DNA of 64,000 bases from a candidate division BRC1 bacterium ADurb.Bin183 (GCA_002070185.1 MWCT01000010.1:1-64000), one strand, 5' to 3'. Shown: positions 24,481 to 35,000, counted from the first letter of the stretch. Program-made: numbers and translations. Notes: a model not told the origin generated them from the letters alone.

Positions 24481-25941
24481 TTAAGAAGCGCCATAACCAA
24501 GCAGGACAACGAATATCGTGCGGATGAGGATGGTGCAATCCAGCCAGAGCGACCAGTTGTCTATGTATTGAAGGTCAAGTTTCATCCAAGTCTCAAAATC
24601 AATCTTGTTGCGACCCATCACCTGCCATAGACAGGTGATCCCCGGTTTCATGCTCAAACGGCGCCGTTGCCATCTATCGTATTTTTCCACCTCGGCTGGA
24701 ATCGGCGGACGCGGTCCCACAAGGCTCATCTCGCCTTTAAGAACATTATAAAATTGCGGCAGCTCATCCAGCGAGAGTTTGCGAAGGATGCGCCCGATTG
24801 GCGTCACGCGCGGATCGCTCTTCATCTTGAAGACCGGACCCGTCACATCGCTTTTGGAGCGGAGACTTTCCAGTTCCCTTTCCGCCCCGACTCGCATCGA
24901 GCGGAATTTGAAAAGGATGAAGGGTTTGCCGTTGAGCCCGCTGCGAACCTGGCGATAAAAAATAGGGTCTCCTTTACCCGATGTCAGCTTGATGATGAGT
25001 ATAATCAGCATAAACAAAGGAGAAAAGATGATTAGAAATAACAACGCCGCAATGCGGTCGAAGGCATATTTCGCAAACAAGGCGGCGTCCATTCTGCGAG
25101 TTGGACTGAAAGTCACAAACGGGACAGATTCAAAATAATCCAGCTCCACGCTTGCCACGCGCCGTTTGAAAAAATTTGCCGCCACGCGCGTGCGCAGCCC
25201 TATCGTTTCGCAGCCCTCAAGAATCCGCTCCGCATCTGAAAGACTCATTTGCTCTGGAAAAAAGATAACCTCGTCCACCGGATTCTTTTCCACCCACTCA
25301 ATTGTCTCGCGCGCCTCGCCGACGATTTCAGCTTGATGAATGCAGCCGCCCTTCTTCCACTGCTCGGGCGCATCCGTGAGGATGCCTTTCACGCGGAATC
25401 CCCAAAAGGGATGGCTCTCAATCATGCGCAAAAATTCCTCAAGCCGCGCACCGCTGCCCACAAGAAGAATCTCGCGGTAATTATACCCCCGCCGCCGAAG
25501 CCCCATTAAAACCTTTTTGACTGCCGCCGTTTTTATACAAAGAAAAATAAAAAGCAGCGCAGGCGCAAGAACCATTTGCCCGCGGCTGATTACATCCTTT
25601 TTATAAATCATATAAACAAGCGAAATACAGACCGCCATCGTTTCAAGACTCGCCGCCGCAAGCATTTTTACAATATGGCTCGCGTTTCGGATGCGCTGAG
25701 AATTGTAATAGCCGTTCGCCGCAAGAATAATCACCGCGGCAATCGCGAAGACCGGCATAAACCGCGCATAATGGCTTAAACGGCTCGGCGCCATAAGCGT
25801 CGGCGCAATATAAGGAGAAAATAATGAATTCCGTAAAACATGCGCCGCAAGAAAAGCGCATGCCGCCGCGCCGATATCTATCAGCATATTCAGACGCGAA
25901 AAAATATAATCCTTTTCTTTTAACATGGCAGAATCAATCAA
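24481..25941 (-). CDS. Undecaprenyl-phosphate sugar-1-phosphate transferase (WcaJ/WbaP family)
   Basis: 486 residues. The N-terminal part has four to five membrane helices (about 15-135), then a nucleotide-binding-like CoA-binding domain, a further helix at about 290-315, and the C-terminal bacterial sugar transferase domain with F-K-F-R-S-M-R, K-L-S-L-D-E-L-P-Q and S-L-V-G-P-R-P-P. It starts exopolysaccharide or O-antigen synthesis by putting the first sugar phosphate on undecaprenyl phosphate at the inner membrane. No other polysaccharide genes adjoin it; the ABC ATPase upstream is not obviously related. Confidence 0.92.
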   Translation of the reverse strand: MIDSAMLKEKDYIFSRLNMLIDIGAAACAFLAAHVLRNSLFSPYIAPTLMAPSRLSHYARFMPVFAIAAVIILAANGYYNSQRIRNASHIVKMLAAASLETMAVCISLVYMIYKKDVISRGQMVLAPALLFIFLCIKTAAVKKVLMGLRRRGYNYREILLVGSGARLEEFLRMIESHPFWGFRVKGILTDAPEQWKKGGCIHQAEIVGEARETIEWVEKNPVDEVIFFPEQMSLSDAERILEGCETIGLRTRVAANFFKRRVASVELDYFESVPFVTFSPTRRMDAALFAKYAFDRIAALLFLIIFSPLFMLIILIIKLTSGKGDPIFYRQVRSGLNGKPFILFKFRSMRVGAERELESLRSKSDVTGPVFKMKSDPRVTPIGRILRKLSLDELPQFYNVLKGEMSLVGPRPPIPAEVEKYDRWQRRRLSMKPGITCLWQVMGRNKIDFETWMKLDLQYIDNWSLWLDCTILIRTIFVVLLGYGAS

Positions 25942-25962
25942 CTCCGTTAAATGCGGTTATCA

Positions 25963-26910
25963 TCAAGCATCGCGGTTGCCCATCACAGCTTCCATATACA
26001 CATCTTCCAGCGAGGCGCTCACCGTTGCAATCTCAAGCAGCTCGCATCCAGAAGCAATAAGCGCCTTGACTATTTCCCCGCGAATGTCGGCGCCTTTTTG
26101 AACATCAATATAATACGAATGCCCGCTATCGGGAATAGGCATTTTTCTCTCCGAAATTTTTAACACCCCAGCCGGTTTTTCAAGCGCAGCCTTAATAGCG
26201 GAAGAATCCCCGCGCGCCGTCAGCGAAATTCTCCCCGCCGGGCTCATCCGATGCGCCAGCTCCGCGGGCGTTCCCACAGCCGCAATTCGCCCCAGATTGA
26301 TGATGGCAATACGCTGGCAGAGCGCCTCCGCTTCCGGAAGGATATGCGTGCTGAGAATCATCGTCTTTTTCCCTTCCATTGCCTTGATGAGAGAGCGAAT
26401 CTCCCGTATCTGCGCCGGATCAAGCCCGACCGTCGGCTCGTCCAATATCAAAACCTCCGGCTCGGCAATCAGCGCTTGCGCGAATCCGATACGTTGGCGA
26501 TATCCCTTCGAAAGATTGCGGATGAGCCGCTCGGCGCATGATGCAATGCCGGTTAGCTCCATCATATCATTCACACGCCTTTGACGCCCCGCGCTCTTTA
26601 CACCCTTCACCTCTGCCATGAATGAAAGATACGCCCGAACGGTCATATCCTCATACACCCCGACCGTCTCCGGAAGATACCCGATACATCGGCGCACAGC
26701 CATCGAGTCCTTCATCACATCAAAACCGGCAACAAAAGCGTAGCCCGATGTAGGCGGCGTATGCCCCGTCAGAATGCGCATCGTGGTCGTTTTCCCTGCG
26801 CCGTTGGGTCCTAAAAGTCCGAGGATCTCTCCCTTCTCCACTCGAAAAGAAACATCCTCAATCGCGGCTGTTTTACCGTAAATCTTTGTTAGATTTTGAA
26901 CCTCAATCAT
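25963..26910 (-). CDS. ABC transporter ATP-binding protein (CcmA/GldA/NatA type)
   Basis: 315 residues with Walker A G-P-N-G-A-G-K-T-T, signature L-S-K-G-Y-R-Q-R, Walker B V-L-I-L-D-E-P-T-V-G-L-D-P and a switch histidine in S-T-H-I-L. An accessory C-terminal domain of about 90 residues follows, as in GldA and related exporters. Its partner would be an ABC-2 permease, usually encoded next door, but the following gene is the sugar transferase and the preceding one is rpsU, so the partner must be elsewhere. No clear ribosome site precedes the ATG. Confidence 0.9.
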   Translation of the reverse strand: MIEVQNLTKIYGKTAAIEDVSFRVEKGEILGLLGPNGAGKTTTMRILTGHTPPTSGYAFVAGFDVMKDSMAVRRCIGYLPETVGVYEDMTVRAYLSFMAEVKGVKSAGRQRRVNDMMELTGIASCAERLIRNLSKGYRQRIGFAQALIAEPEVLILDEPTVGLDPAQIREIRSLIKAMEGKKTMILSTHILPEAEALCQRIAIINLGRIAAVGTPAELAHRMSPAGRISLTARGDSSAIKAALEKPAGVLKISERKMPIPDSGHSYYIDVQKGADIRGEIVKALIASGCELLEIATVSASLEDVYMEAVMGNRDA

Positions 26911-26970
26911 AATGAAAGAAAAACTAAAATATAATATTCGGCAAAAACAATAAAGAAGTGATATTCAGCA

Positions 26971-26997
26971 AATAAAAAAGGCTCCGAAACCGGAGCC
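26971..26997 (-). terminator. Terminator after rpsU
   Basis: On the minus strand GGCTCCG-GTTT-CGGAGCC forms a perfect 7-bp stem followed by TTTTTT. It lies about 60 bases after the rpsU stop and before the ABC ATPase gene, so these two are separate units. Confidence 0.8.
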
Positions 26998-27054
26998 TAA
27001 GGTTTTTACAAATATTCCAAAACAAAGGGAAAGAGCATATCTTATTCGGAAATC

Positions 27055-27267
27055 TTAAAGACTCTCAATCTTGCGGCGCAGTTTCATCATCCGACGGCGC
27101 GATTTGCGCCTTGCCGCCTCGATTTTCCGTTTGCGTCGAACGCTGGGTTTTTCATAAAACTCGCGGCGCCGCAACTCTGCTTGGAGACCCGATTTTTGGC
27201 ATTCCTTCTTGAAACGCTTCAGAACGCGCTCAATAGGTTCGTTCTCCTCCACTGTCACACTCGGCAT
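27055..27267 (-). CDS. rpsU: 30S ribosomal protein S21
   Basis: The 70-residue, very basic protein starts [13 protein letters not shown] and has the [12 protein letters not shown] and [10 protein letters not shown] segments of S21. The ribosome site AAAGGGGTGA is strong. S21 binds the small subunit near the anti-Shine-Dalgarno end of 16S rRNA. A single-gene unit with its own terminator. Confidence 0.96.
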   Translation of the reverse strand: MPSVTVEENEPIERVLKRFKKECQKSGLQAELRRREFYEKPSVRRKRKIEAARRKSRRRMMKLRRKIESL

Positions 27268-27458
27268 GTATTGATGTCACCCCTTTCATTCCCCGCAAAA
27301 GGCTGTCGGCTTTTCGTCGACCGACCCTGCTCCTCATGCAAATCGGGCTTTATTAAAAAGACAAAAGAAACATCTATTGGAAACTATCTTCATATCAAAC
27401 GGATTAACCTTGTAAAATTTCCCCCTTTCGCCTGTCAATAACAAACTTTACGTAAAAT

Positions 27459-28439
27459 CTAAAGATGCAATTCCACCACATTGCCGTCATAAAGAATCTG
27501 GTCGCGATTGATGGTCTGCCCGTCAAACTTGGCGCCTTCTCCCCAAAGGCGGGCGTATTTGAGATTCAAAAAATCCTTGTGCACAGCCCCAGCAAAATCA
27601 ATAAGAGTGCTATCCCGCGGGATAGTATAGGGCGGAGTCGAGCGATCCACTTGCTTGCCCGGCTCTTTGGGATAGATGCGGATGATGCGCAGAAGGTCAA
27701 AAACTGCCCGACGCAGGACGTCAAGATTCGTCCCATCAAGAGCCGATACCGCAAGCATGTCGAATTGAGAGCCGTATAGTTCCTCTAAAACCTCAAAATT
27801 GTCCATCGCGGAAGGACCGTCCAACATATTGCATAAAAGGATTGTTCGCTTTTGGGAGATGTTGAACGGCACGGAGGGATCTACTTCCTTAACCATGCGA
27901 ATTTTATACTGCTCCAACTTCTCTGTCACAAATTCAATATCCTGCTCAGGCATGCCGGTGAGAGAGACCACAAAAAGGATGGCGTTCGCCGCGCGGACGA
28001 CCTCAGGCAGCCAAGTCTCCGTATGCTCCGGCGAAAAGGGCGGCAGGTCAATAAGCTGAATCTTGACATCCTCAAACGCCATCATCCCCGGCATCGGTAT
28101 TGATGTCGTGAAGGGATAAGGCGCAATCATCGGCTCAGCCTTTGTGAGCGATTTCAAAAGTTGGGACTTGCCTGTATTGGGTCCGCCCACAAGGGCGACT
28201 TGCCCCGCCCCCTCTTTATCTACATGATAAGAAAACCCTTTCTTGCCGGATTTGCTCTCTTGAATGAGTTTGATTTTGGATATGCGCCGCTTGATGTCCG
28301 CCTGCATCTTCTCCGTTCCCTTGTGCTTGGGAATCGTGCGAAGCATTTCCTCAAGAGCGGCAAGACGTTCCTCATCCGTTTTGGCTTCCTTAAAAGCCTT
28401 ATCGGCATTGTGGAAATCAGGAGTCAGATTCGCAGGCAT
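27459..28439 (-). CDS. DRG/Obg-like GTPase with TGS domain
   Basis: 326 residues. A helical N-terminal part (about 1-75) is followed by a GTPase domain with G1 G-G-P-N-T-G-K-S and G3 region D-L-P-P-F. Where N/T-K-x-D is expected for G4 there is N-M-L-D, so base recognition may be altered. The C-terminal 75 residues form a TGS domain ending with H-K-D-F-L-N-L-K-Y-A-R-L-W-G. This architecture is that of DRG proteins, common in archaea and eukaryotes and sporadic in bacteria, which bind ribosome-related partners. It stands alone between rpsU and a ferredoxin-like gene. Confidence 0.85.
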   Translation of the reverse strand: MPANLTPDFHNADKAFKEAKTDEERLAALEEMLRTIPKHKGTEKMQADIKRRISKIKLIQESKSGKKGFSYHVDKEGAGQVALVGGPNTGKSQLLKSLTKAEPMIAPYPFTTSIPMPGMMAFEDVKIQLIDLPPFSPEHTETWLPEVVRAANAILFVVSLTGMPEQDIEFVTEKLEQYKIRMVKEVDPSVPFNISQKRTILLCNMLDGPSAMDNFEVLEELYGSQFDMLAVSALDGTNLDVLRRAVFDLLRIIRIYPKEPGKQVDRSTPPYTIPRDSTLIDFAGAVHKDFLNLKYARLWGEGAKFDGQTINRDQILYDGNVVELHL

Positions 28440-28529
28440 ACTTCATCCGTGGAAAAATATTCTAAAAAAAATCATTTTATGTCAGAATAATGCTTTATGG
28501 GGAATTACTGGTCAGAACCGGCGCGCTTT

Positions 28530-29339
28530 TCAAGTTTTTTCGATAGTCGCCCATTCTTCGGATAGTATATCGCCCTGAATACCCACAACGACTATCTTGA
28601 GCGGAACGGTGCGTTTAGCCGCCGCAAGCCCCGCACGGGCAATCTCAATCAACCCTCGGCAGCAGGGAACCTGCATAATCATCGCCGTCAGCGTATTAAT
28701 CTTCGCCTCGTCCGCAAGCAGCCGCACCTTCTCCACATACACATCCTTGTTTGAGTCCAGCTTAGGACAGGCAATAGCGAGCGACTTCCCCGCAAGAAAC
28801 TCCGAATGAAAATTGCCAAGCGAATAACCTACGCAATCCGCCACTAAAAGAACGTCTTTCTTTTGAAAATACTGCGCCATCGGCGAAACCAGATGCAGCT
28901 GGATAGGCCATTGGCGCAGGGCGGAAGCGGCGGAAGCCTCCGGCGCGCTTTGATTCGGCTGCGCAATCGGCGCATGGGCGAAATCCGCCGGAATAGGAAT
29001 GTTTTTCTCTTTCAAAAAATCGAGCGCCTCTTTAAGAAACTCAACCTGCGCATGGTCCTTTAGATGCCGCAGATGTGCCAGAATAACGTTTTGCCCCTGG
29101 GGGATGATGTTTTCCATAACGCGGCGCTCATCATAATTTTCCGCCTCGCGCTCCTCCACTGTAATCGCGCCCTGCGGACACGTTCCAATACAAGCGCCCA
29201 GCCCATCGCAAAAAAGGTCGCTGACAAGCCGCGCCTTGCCGTCTATCATCTGAATTGCGCCCTCCGGACAATTCGGCATACACAATCCGCAGCCGTTGCA
29301 TTTTTCCGCGTCTATTGAAATTATTTTTCGCTTGCCCAT
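28530..29339 (-). CDS. 4Fe-4S dicluster protein of unknown function
   Basis: Start taken at ATG 29339, preceded by GAGGTG; 269 residues. The N-terminus has C-N-G-C-G-L-C-M-P-N-C-P and C-D-G-L-G-A-C-I-G-T-C-P ferredoxin motifs, then E-E-R-E-A-E-x-Y-D-E-R. The C-terminal half (about 150-269) is an alpha/beta domain with V-A-D-C-V-G-Y-S and Q-V-P-C-C-R-G-L, two conserved cysteine places. Similar proteins are widespread in anaerobes and have no proven role. Divergent from the secreted protein at 29405, with a 65-base shared promoter region containing an AT-rich TATATA stretch. Confidence 0.8.
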   Translation of the reverse strand: MGKRKIISIDAEKCNGCGLCMPNCPEGAIQMIDGKARLVSDLFCDGLGACIGTCPQGAITVEEREAENYDERRVMENIIPQGQNVILAHLRHLKDHAQVEFLKEALDFLKEKNIPIPADFAHAPIAQPNQSAPEASAASALRQWPIQLHLVSPMAQYFQKKDVLLVADCVGYSLGNFHSEFLAGKSLAIACPKLDSNKDVYVEKVRLLADEAKINTLTAMIMQVPCCRGLIEIARAGLAAAKRTVPLKIVVVGIQGDILSEEWATIEKT

Positions 29340-29404
29340 TACACACCTCATGTATGTTATTAAAATATATATACAGGATAACATTCGCAGGATTCCATGA
29401 AAAA

Positions 29405-31339
29405 ATGAATTCAATCCGCTCCATCGCAAAAATTTTATCCGTTGCCGTTGTTTTAATCTGCGCCGAAATATGCTCAGCGCAAAACATCAACAGCAATATG
29501 ATTCCCAACGGCGATTTCCGCCGCGAAGGAGCAGGGTGGAAACGCTATATCGCCTGCGCAAACGCCGAACGCGATATCTCTGGATGGAGCCTTGAGTTCA
29601 AAGACGCGTCCGCTATCATCACAGGAAATGACTGCCAACCGCAGGGACGCGTCGGTTTCCGCAGCGATTCCATCTCCCTTGCCTCTCTGGATTTCAAAAG
29701 CACGCTCACCCTTCATCTTGAATTTCAATGGGAGGGAAAAAACATCCATCGAGCTGGAATGTATGTCTATGCAGTCGGCGATTTGGGAGCGAAAATCTTG
29801 GGCAGCGAACTCACCGCGCCGACAGGCAATTTCTCCGCCAAAGTCAAAACGCCTCTCCTTATTAATAGCAACCGCCTCTCCGTCCGCGACAGTCTCATAC
29901 TTTATTTTTTCCATGACGGCATCGGCGTATTGAAAATCAAAAATGTCTTGCTGCGTCTCAGCCGAGCAGAAGATGGCTGGCGCGCCGGTCTCGACGCCGC
30001 GCAAATGCCCGCCGTTTTTATGCCACCATTAAAAAACACCGCCGGTTATTTCCCAAAACCCACTAAGGACGCCCTCAAATATCTGCTCAATGGCGAAAAA
30101 AGAATGTTTGCAAAGGATGGCGAGATTTCGCCGAAGAATAATATCGCCGTCAAAGATTACAACTGGCGCGCTCGTCAAGTGTCGCCAATGCGGGATTTCG
30201 CCGTTGTGCAGGAACGCCCTTTTTGGCTCATGCCCGCAAAGAATGAAAAAAACGCCCCCCTGTGTGAAATCGAACTCAAAGACCCATCAAATGCCCCGAC
30301 CCTGCCGCCTCTGCCGGATGATTATAACGTTTATCTTTATTACTGGGGCAAGAACCGCTATGGCAAAACTCTTGCTGACCTTGAAAAGGACAAAGCGGAA
30401 CTGGCATTCATCAAAAGTTGCGGATTCACGGGTGTATGCTTTCAGGATGATTACGGTCTGGATTTCAGCGAATGGGTTAAAGGCGCGGCGCTCAATCCCC
30501 TTTATTTGCGAACAATCGCCCAAACCTATGATAAATTGGATTTTCGCTCGCCGATGATGTATGCCTTTACCTCAGGCGTGGATTTGGGCGATGAAACAAT
30601 TGAATCTACGCATACTCAGACGGCTTATGAATATTTCAAAAGGACATCCCACTTTTTTGAGGAAGCTCGTGAGCAATTAAAAGGACGCCTCCTATTGGGC
30701 GTTGCCGATGAGCCGAACGATGCAAAACGGTTGGCGCGCGCCCAAAAAAATCTGCTCAATTGGACTAAACTCTTCGGACGCGAAAACCTTGTCATTCCCG
30801 GCACGTGGAAGGTCTCCATAAAGCTCGGAGAATGGATGAGCCCGTGGGTTGGCGCAGGCGATTATCCCGATTTTTCTACACTGCAAAAGACCCGCATCAG
30901 CGGATTTTACAGAGTAGCCGATACGCATATTCACCCGCTTGTTATACGGCGTATAGCAGGACTCCACGCATGGGCGAGCGGACTTCGCACTCAGGTTTAT
31001 TGGCACTTTGCCATGTCGGTTAAAAACAAGGATTCCGATTTGGACGGCAAGGCTTCGGATGTTTTGCTGGTTGAGCCGGATTCAGACGGGATAGAAATTA
31101 CCCGAACCATTCACATGGCGCAGATTATGGAGGGCTTGCAGGATTTGCGGCTCCTTTTCGCCCTTGAAAAACTCGCCACCGCCGAGCAGCGCGCGCCTGA
31201 AATCAGCGCATTTCTGGAACGTCTGCGCGCCCGAATTCCCGCCAGCGATCAGGCGGACTCTCGCTGGGATGAACCTGAAGAGTTTGAAACCTTTAGGCAA
31301 GAAGGCGCGCGTCTTTGGATGAAATATTCGGCGAAATAA
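29405..31339 (+). CDS. Exported glycoside-hydrolase-like protein (DUF4091-type C-terminal region)
   Basis: Start taken at ATG 29405, opening a signal peptide (S-I-A-K-I-L-S-V-A-V-V-L-I-C-A); 644 residues. N-terminal half: a beta-rich, carbohydrate-binding-like region (N-G-D-F-R-R-E-G-A-G-W-K-R-Y). C-terminal half (about 300-640): a TIM-barrel-like domain with F-I-K-S-C-G-F-T-G-V, G-V-A-D-E-P-N-D and a final all-helical E-G-L-Q-D-L-R-L-L-F segment, which is the mark of DUF4091 proteins. Those are glycosidase-like enzymes, and D-E-P could be catalytic. Substrate unknown. Confidence 0.72.
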   Translation: MNSIRSIAKILSVAVVLICAEICSAQNINSNMIPNGDFRREGAGWKRYIACANAERDISGWSLEFKDASAIITGNDCQPQGRVGFRSDSISLASLDFKSTLTLHLEFQWEGKNIHRAGMYVYAVGDLGAKILGSELTAPTGNFSAKVKTPLLINSNRLSVRDSLILYFFHDGIGVLKIKNVLLRLSRAEDGWRAGLDAAQMPAVFMPPLKNTAGYFPKPTKDALKYLLNGEKRMFAKDGEISPKNNIAVKDYNWRARQVSPMRDFAVVQERPFWLMPAKNEKNAPLCEIELKDPSNAPTLPPLPDDYNVYLYYWGKNRYGKTLADLEKDKAELAFIKSCGFTGVCFQDDYGLDFSEWVKGAALNPLYLRTIAQTYDKLDFRSPMMYAFTSGVDLGDETIESTHTQTAYEYFKRTSHFFEEAREQLKGRLLLGVADEPNDAKRLARAQKNLLNWTKLFGRENLVIPGTWKVSIKLGEWMSPWVGAGDYPDFSTLQKTRISGFYRVADTHIHPLVIRRIAGLHAWASGLRTQVYWHFAMSVKNKDSDLDGKASDVLLVEPDSDGIEITRTIHMAQIMEGLQDLRLLFALEKLATAEQRAPEISAFLERLRARIPASDQADSRWDEPEEFETFRQEGARLWMKYSAK

Positions 31340-31368
31340 ACAAATAAAACACTCGCATGACTTTTACT

Positions 31369-32058
31369 TTATCTGCTGCGTTGAACGCCCGTGCGGGCGC
31401 AATATTCAGCAATGGGACACTCGCTGCAACGCGGAGATTGCGGCGTGCATCGGTTTTGACCGTAGGTAACAAGCAAATCGTTGATGACGAGCCAATATTT
31501 CTTTGGCAAAAGCTCCCGAAGGGCAAATTCTGTTTCAGTGGGGTTTTTCGTTTTCACATATCCCCAGCGGTTCGTTATTCGGTGAACATGAGTATCCACA
31601 CAGATGCCCGGTTTTCCAAAACCGAGCGTCACAACCAAATTCGCCGTTTTTCGCCCCACGCCCGGCAACTTTAAAAGTTCATCAATTTCATCTGGAACGC
31701 GCCCCGCATATTGCTCCAACAAAATTTCGCAAATCTCTTTCAGTTGTTTTGCCTTTGTGTTGTAAAATCCAACAGGATAAATAGTTCGCGCAATAGTCTC
31801 AACAGGCAGGGCGCTCATTTCCTGCGGCGATTGAGCAAGGGCAAATAGACGCTCGGATGCAGCCGCCGTGCAATCGTCCTTTGTCCGCAAACTCAACACA
31901 GTTGAGACAAGAATCCGAAACGGACGCTGCGGATCCTCATCAGCGCGGGAGATGCGCGTAACAATCGGTTCCTTCCAAAGCCGCATTTCCCGACGAAGAA
32001 TATTCATAACGCGGTCAATCGGAAAACTTTTGCTGGTATTGATTTTTTTCTCAGACAT
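31369..32058 (-). CDS. nth: Endonuclease III
   Basis: 229 residues. The helix-hairpin-helix L-P-G-V-G-R-K-T-A with catalytic lysine is followed by the aspartate in V-D-T-H-V. The C-terminal 4Fe-4S ligands are C-T-P-Q-S-P-R-C-S-E-C-P-I-A-E-Y-C. The enzyme removes oxidised pyrimidines and cleaves the abasic site in base excision repair. Convergent with the preceding glycosidase-like gene. Confidence 0.95.
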   Translation of the reverse strand: MSEKKINTSKSFPIDRVMNILRREMRLWKEPIVTRISRADEDPQRPFRILVSTVLSLRTKDDCTAAASERLFALAQSPQEMSALPVETIARTIYPVGFYNTKAKQLKEICEILLEQYAGRVPDEIDELLKLPGVGRKTANLVVTLGFGKPGICVDTHVHRITNRWGYVKTKNPTETEFALRELLPKKYWLVINDLLVTYGQNRCTPQSPRCSECPIAEYCARTGVQRSR

Positions 32059-32079
32059 TTATTGGAGCAATATTTCTTG

Positions 32080-35000
32080 TTAATAAGGAAAACTCGGCGG
32101 CTCCACAGATTCAAGAATCACACGATCCAGAAAAACATCCGTTCCGCCTCGACCCTTGTCGCTCAGATTAATCAGATCAAAATTGAGTATGATAGTCTCA
32201 AGGCTGCCGCCTCTCAATATTTCCTGCTCGGGATAATAATACACCACATACTCCCGCGGCAGACGCGTGGGCGCCATCATAGCATCGCCCATGTTCACCT
32301 CGTCATAAATGGATGCGAACATGTTTCCCCGCGTGGTGATGCGCAGCCGCACATCCGGCGTTTGTGCGCGCGAGGGCGCATCGGTGAAGATAAAAAACCG
32401 CGCGCGGTATAACGTGTTTGTGGTTATGGCAATCTCCGTATCTTTTTCCCAGAATCCATAAGTGTTGCTATCCGCCACGCCCAAACTCAATGCTTGCCCC
32501 GTCTGCGACGCGATAGCAGGGCTGAAATGCGGATAGGCATTGCCGGACTTCCATCCATCCGTGCCGCCGGAAAATTCATAAATCGCAAGAACTTCTTTGG
32601 TCGGAAGCTCCGAGAGAGGAATGCGATCAAAATGCACACCCCTGAAGAACATCGTGGTATCTTTGAAATCTTCCTCATCAAGATTGATAAGCTCCGCATA
32701 CGCCATCATGTCGTTGGATGCCTCGTCTTTGGCATTGTATAAAATGCGGCTGGTCATCCATGGCAAAAGAGCGCGCGCTCCTTGTTTGATGGAATATTCC
32801 AACGTTGAAGCCGGCGGGACAAAATAAAGATTGTAGGTTTTGGGATAAAGAACGGTGGGGGAGGCGTAACTATCCTTATAACTGAAAACTCTAAGCGAAG
32901 CCGACATCTGATAGTTCTGGCTGTTCACCCTCAACCGAAAACTCGGACAATTTACCTTTGAAAAAATATCCGTATCCACAGTGAACCGCGCCCGATAAAC
33001 GTAATCCTCAACCACAGGAATCTCGTCAGGGTCGTTCTCCCAATAACTATAAGTGTTTGCCGTATGGCATGTAATGGAAAGAAACCCCGGACCATACCCC
33101 GGCACGCCCGGATCAAAAATATCCTCAAAATCGCTTACATAATTCCAGTTATCCATCGAATTGTAAAAACCGTAACTCATAGGCGCGCGGGAATCCGCCA
33201 ACGCGCACAAAACCAGACGCGAGGGATGAAGGGTGACCGTCGTCGCGTCAATCGTGTCCATCACAAGATTCCGAACATAGTCTCTCTGCAATGTTGCGCC
33301 GCCTGCCTTAACAAGCGTCCACGTCTCAGGATTGACAGCCGCAATCGTCATCTGCGTTGGCAGCGCCTTGTTGCCGTTTTCATCCAGCACATCTTCATGG
33401 AAGATTTTTGATGTGTGATCCTTAAAATTGAGCGAAACATTCATAGGCTGCGTTATATCCACAGGAGAGCCGTCGAGAGTGTTTGCTTCAATAACGCAAA
33501 CGGCGTTTGTTTTCGCAGGCAAAAGAACGCGCTCCTCCGTCCTTGCCGGTCTCATCCTCAAAATCACAGTGCCGCTTGTGTCCTCCTCAAAACCATTCAA
33601 CGTCACGGAATGACGGTAAAAGGGGCTCTCCGCATCATAAGGCGAGGCAAGTGTCACCGATTGCCCCGCGCCCGCCAGCCGCGCCCGCTTTTGCGTTTCT
33701 TCAAACGGCTTCACGTGAAAAACGGCATAGATGCCCTTGCTGTTGTCATAAATCGGATGGGTGTAAGGAATTTTCACCGGCGCGTCATACGCAGGATAAC
33801 GCGGCGGATAAAGATAGGTGATTCTGACGGATACTGTGTTATTGGCAGTATCCACAACCTGCGGCGCCCCGAGCGCATCCGGCACAATCTCAAAATAATA
33901 ATTCCCCATAAGGTCATTTTTATTCAGACGGAAAATCCTCATGTTCTCCTCGCGTTCGCCGGCGGCAAAGTCTATCTCGCTCTCATCATAGGCAAGCGTC
34001 AACGTGGGAGCGCGGAAGGGGTCGAATAGGAAAATTGGAAATTCGCCGTCAAAGGCGACGCAATTATTGGTTCCAAAATACTGGCGCGCCTGTTTCATGT
34101 AAAGAAAACCCTGATAATAGGAGGAAAGAATCGGAATGCTGAACCTGTTTTTACTGTAATAACTTCCGACACCGGCGGTCAATTCTGTTGAAGAGTAATG
34201 ATGCACAAACCCCGTAGAGGTGATAGTTCCAGCGCTGATGTCAAGACCCGCCCCCGCTGGCACAGGAAGTCCGCCGGGCGAAGCGGGAATCCCTTTGTCA
34301 TTTTGCAAACCATCGGGACGAATCGCAGCGATATCAATGCCGGAAGGCTCTCCCGCCCATCGGCGCGCGTCGTCATAGATGCCCGGAATTGTCAGCCACG
34401 GCGAGTTGCCGACCGTGAGAATCACATGGCGGCGATTGATGGGCGCAATGGAAAATTCCGCATTCGTCCCCAGCGTATCCCCAACCACAAACAAACGAAA
34501 GTCCGCCGCCGTCAAAGTCGTCGGCGAATCCATCGCTTGGCTGAATGTCAAGATTACAAGGTCGCCGGAGGTCACTTTGTTGTCTGCATTCGTATCGTAA
34601 TAAATATTTGGTCCTGTCAATCGAGGATAGATTAATTCATCCGCGCCAATATCGGGAGCCGTTCCGCTGTAACGATAATGCCGAAACTCCAGATCCATAT
34701 CCTGTTCGGCAAAGACCGGAGCGATAAACGTTGCCGTATCCTGTGCCGCAGACCCGTGCTCAATATGGTAATCCCCCATCACCGGGTCTTTAAATAATGG
34801 ATCCCCGGTGATATTATTCTGAGAAAGATGAGGCGCATTGTCCGCCGCATTAATCTCCGCCGCCGAGTTCAAAATCGCCGCGCCGTCGTCAAAATAGTTG
34901 CCTGAACTATTCTCGTAAAAAAGATTGTTGACGCAGTCAGGGTCGGCGTCGGCGCCATTTTCCTGCAAACCAAAACCCGTGTTAAAAGCGATTATATTGT

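Noticed and set aside
33415..34029. 204-codon plus-strand frame inside the beta-helix gene
   Set aside because: Rich in Arg, His and Ile with no family pattern; antisense to a continuous 1335-codon gene.
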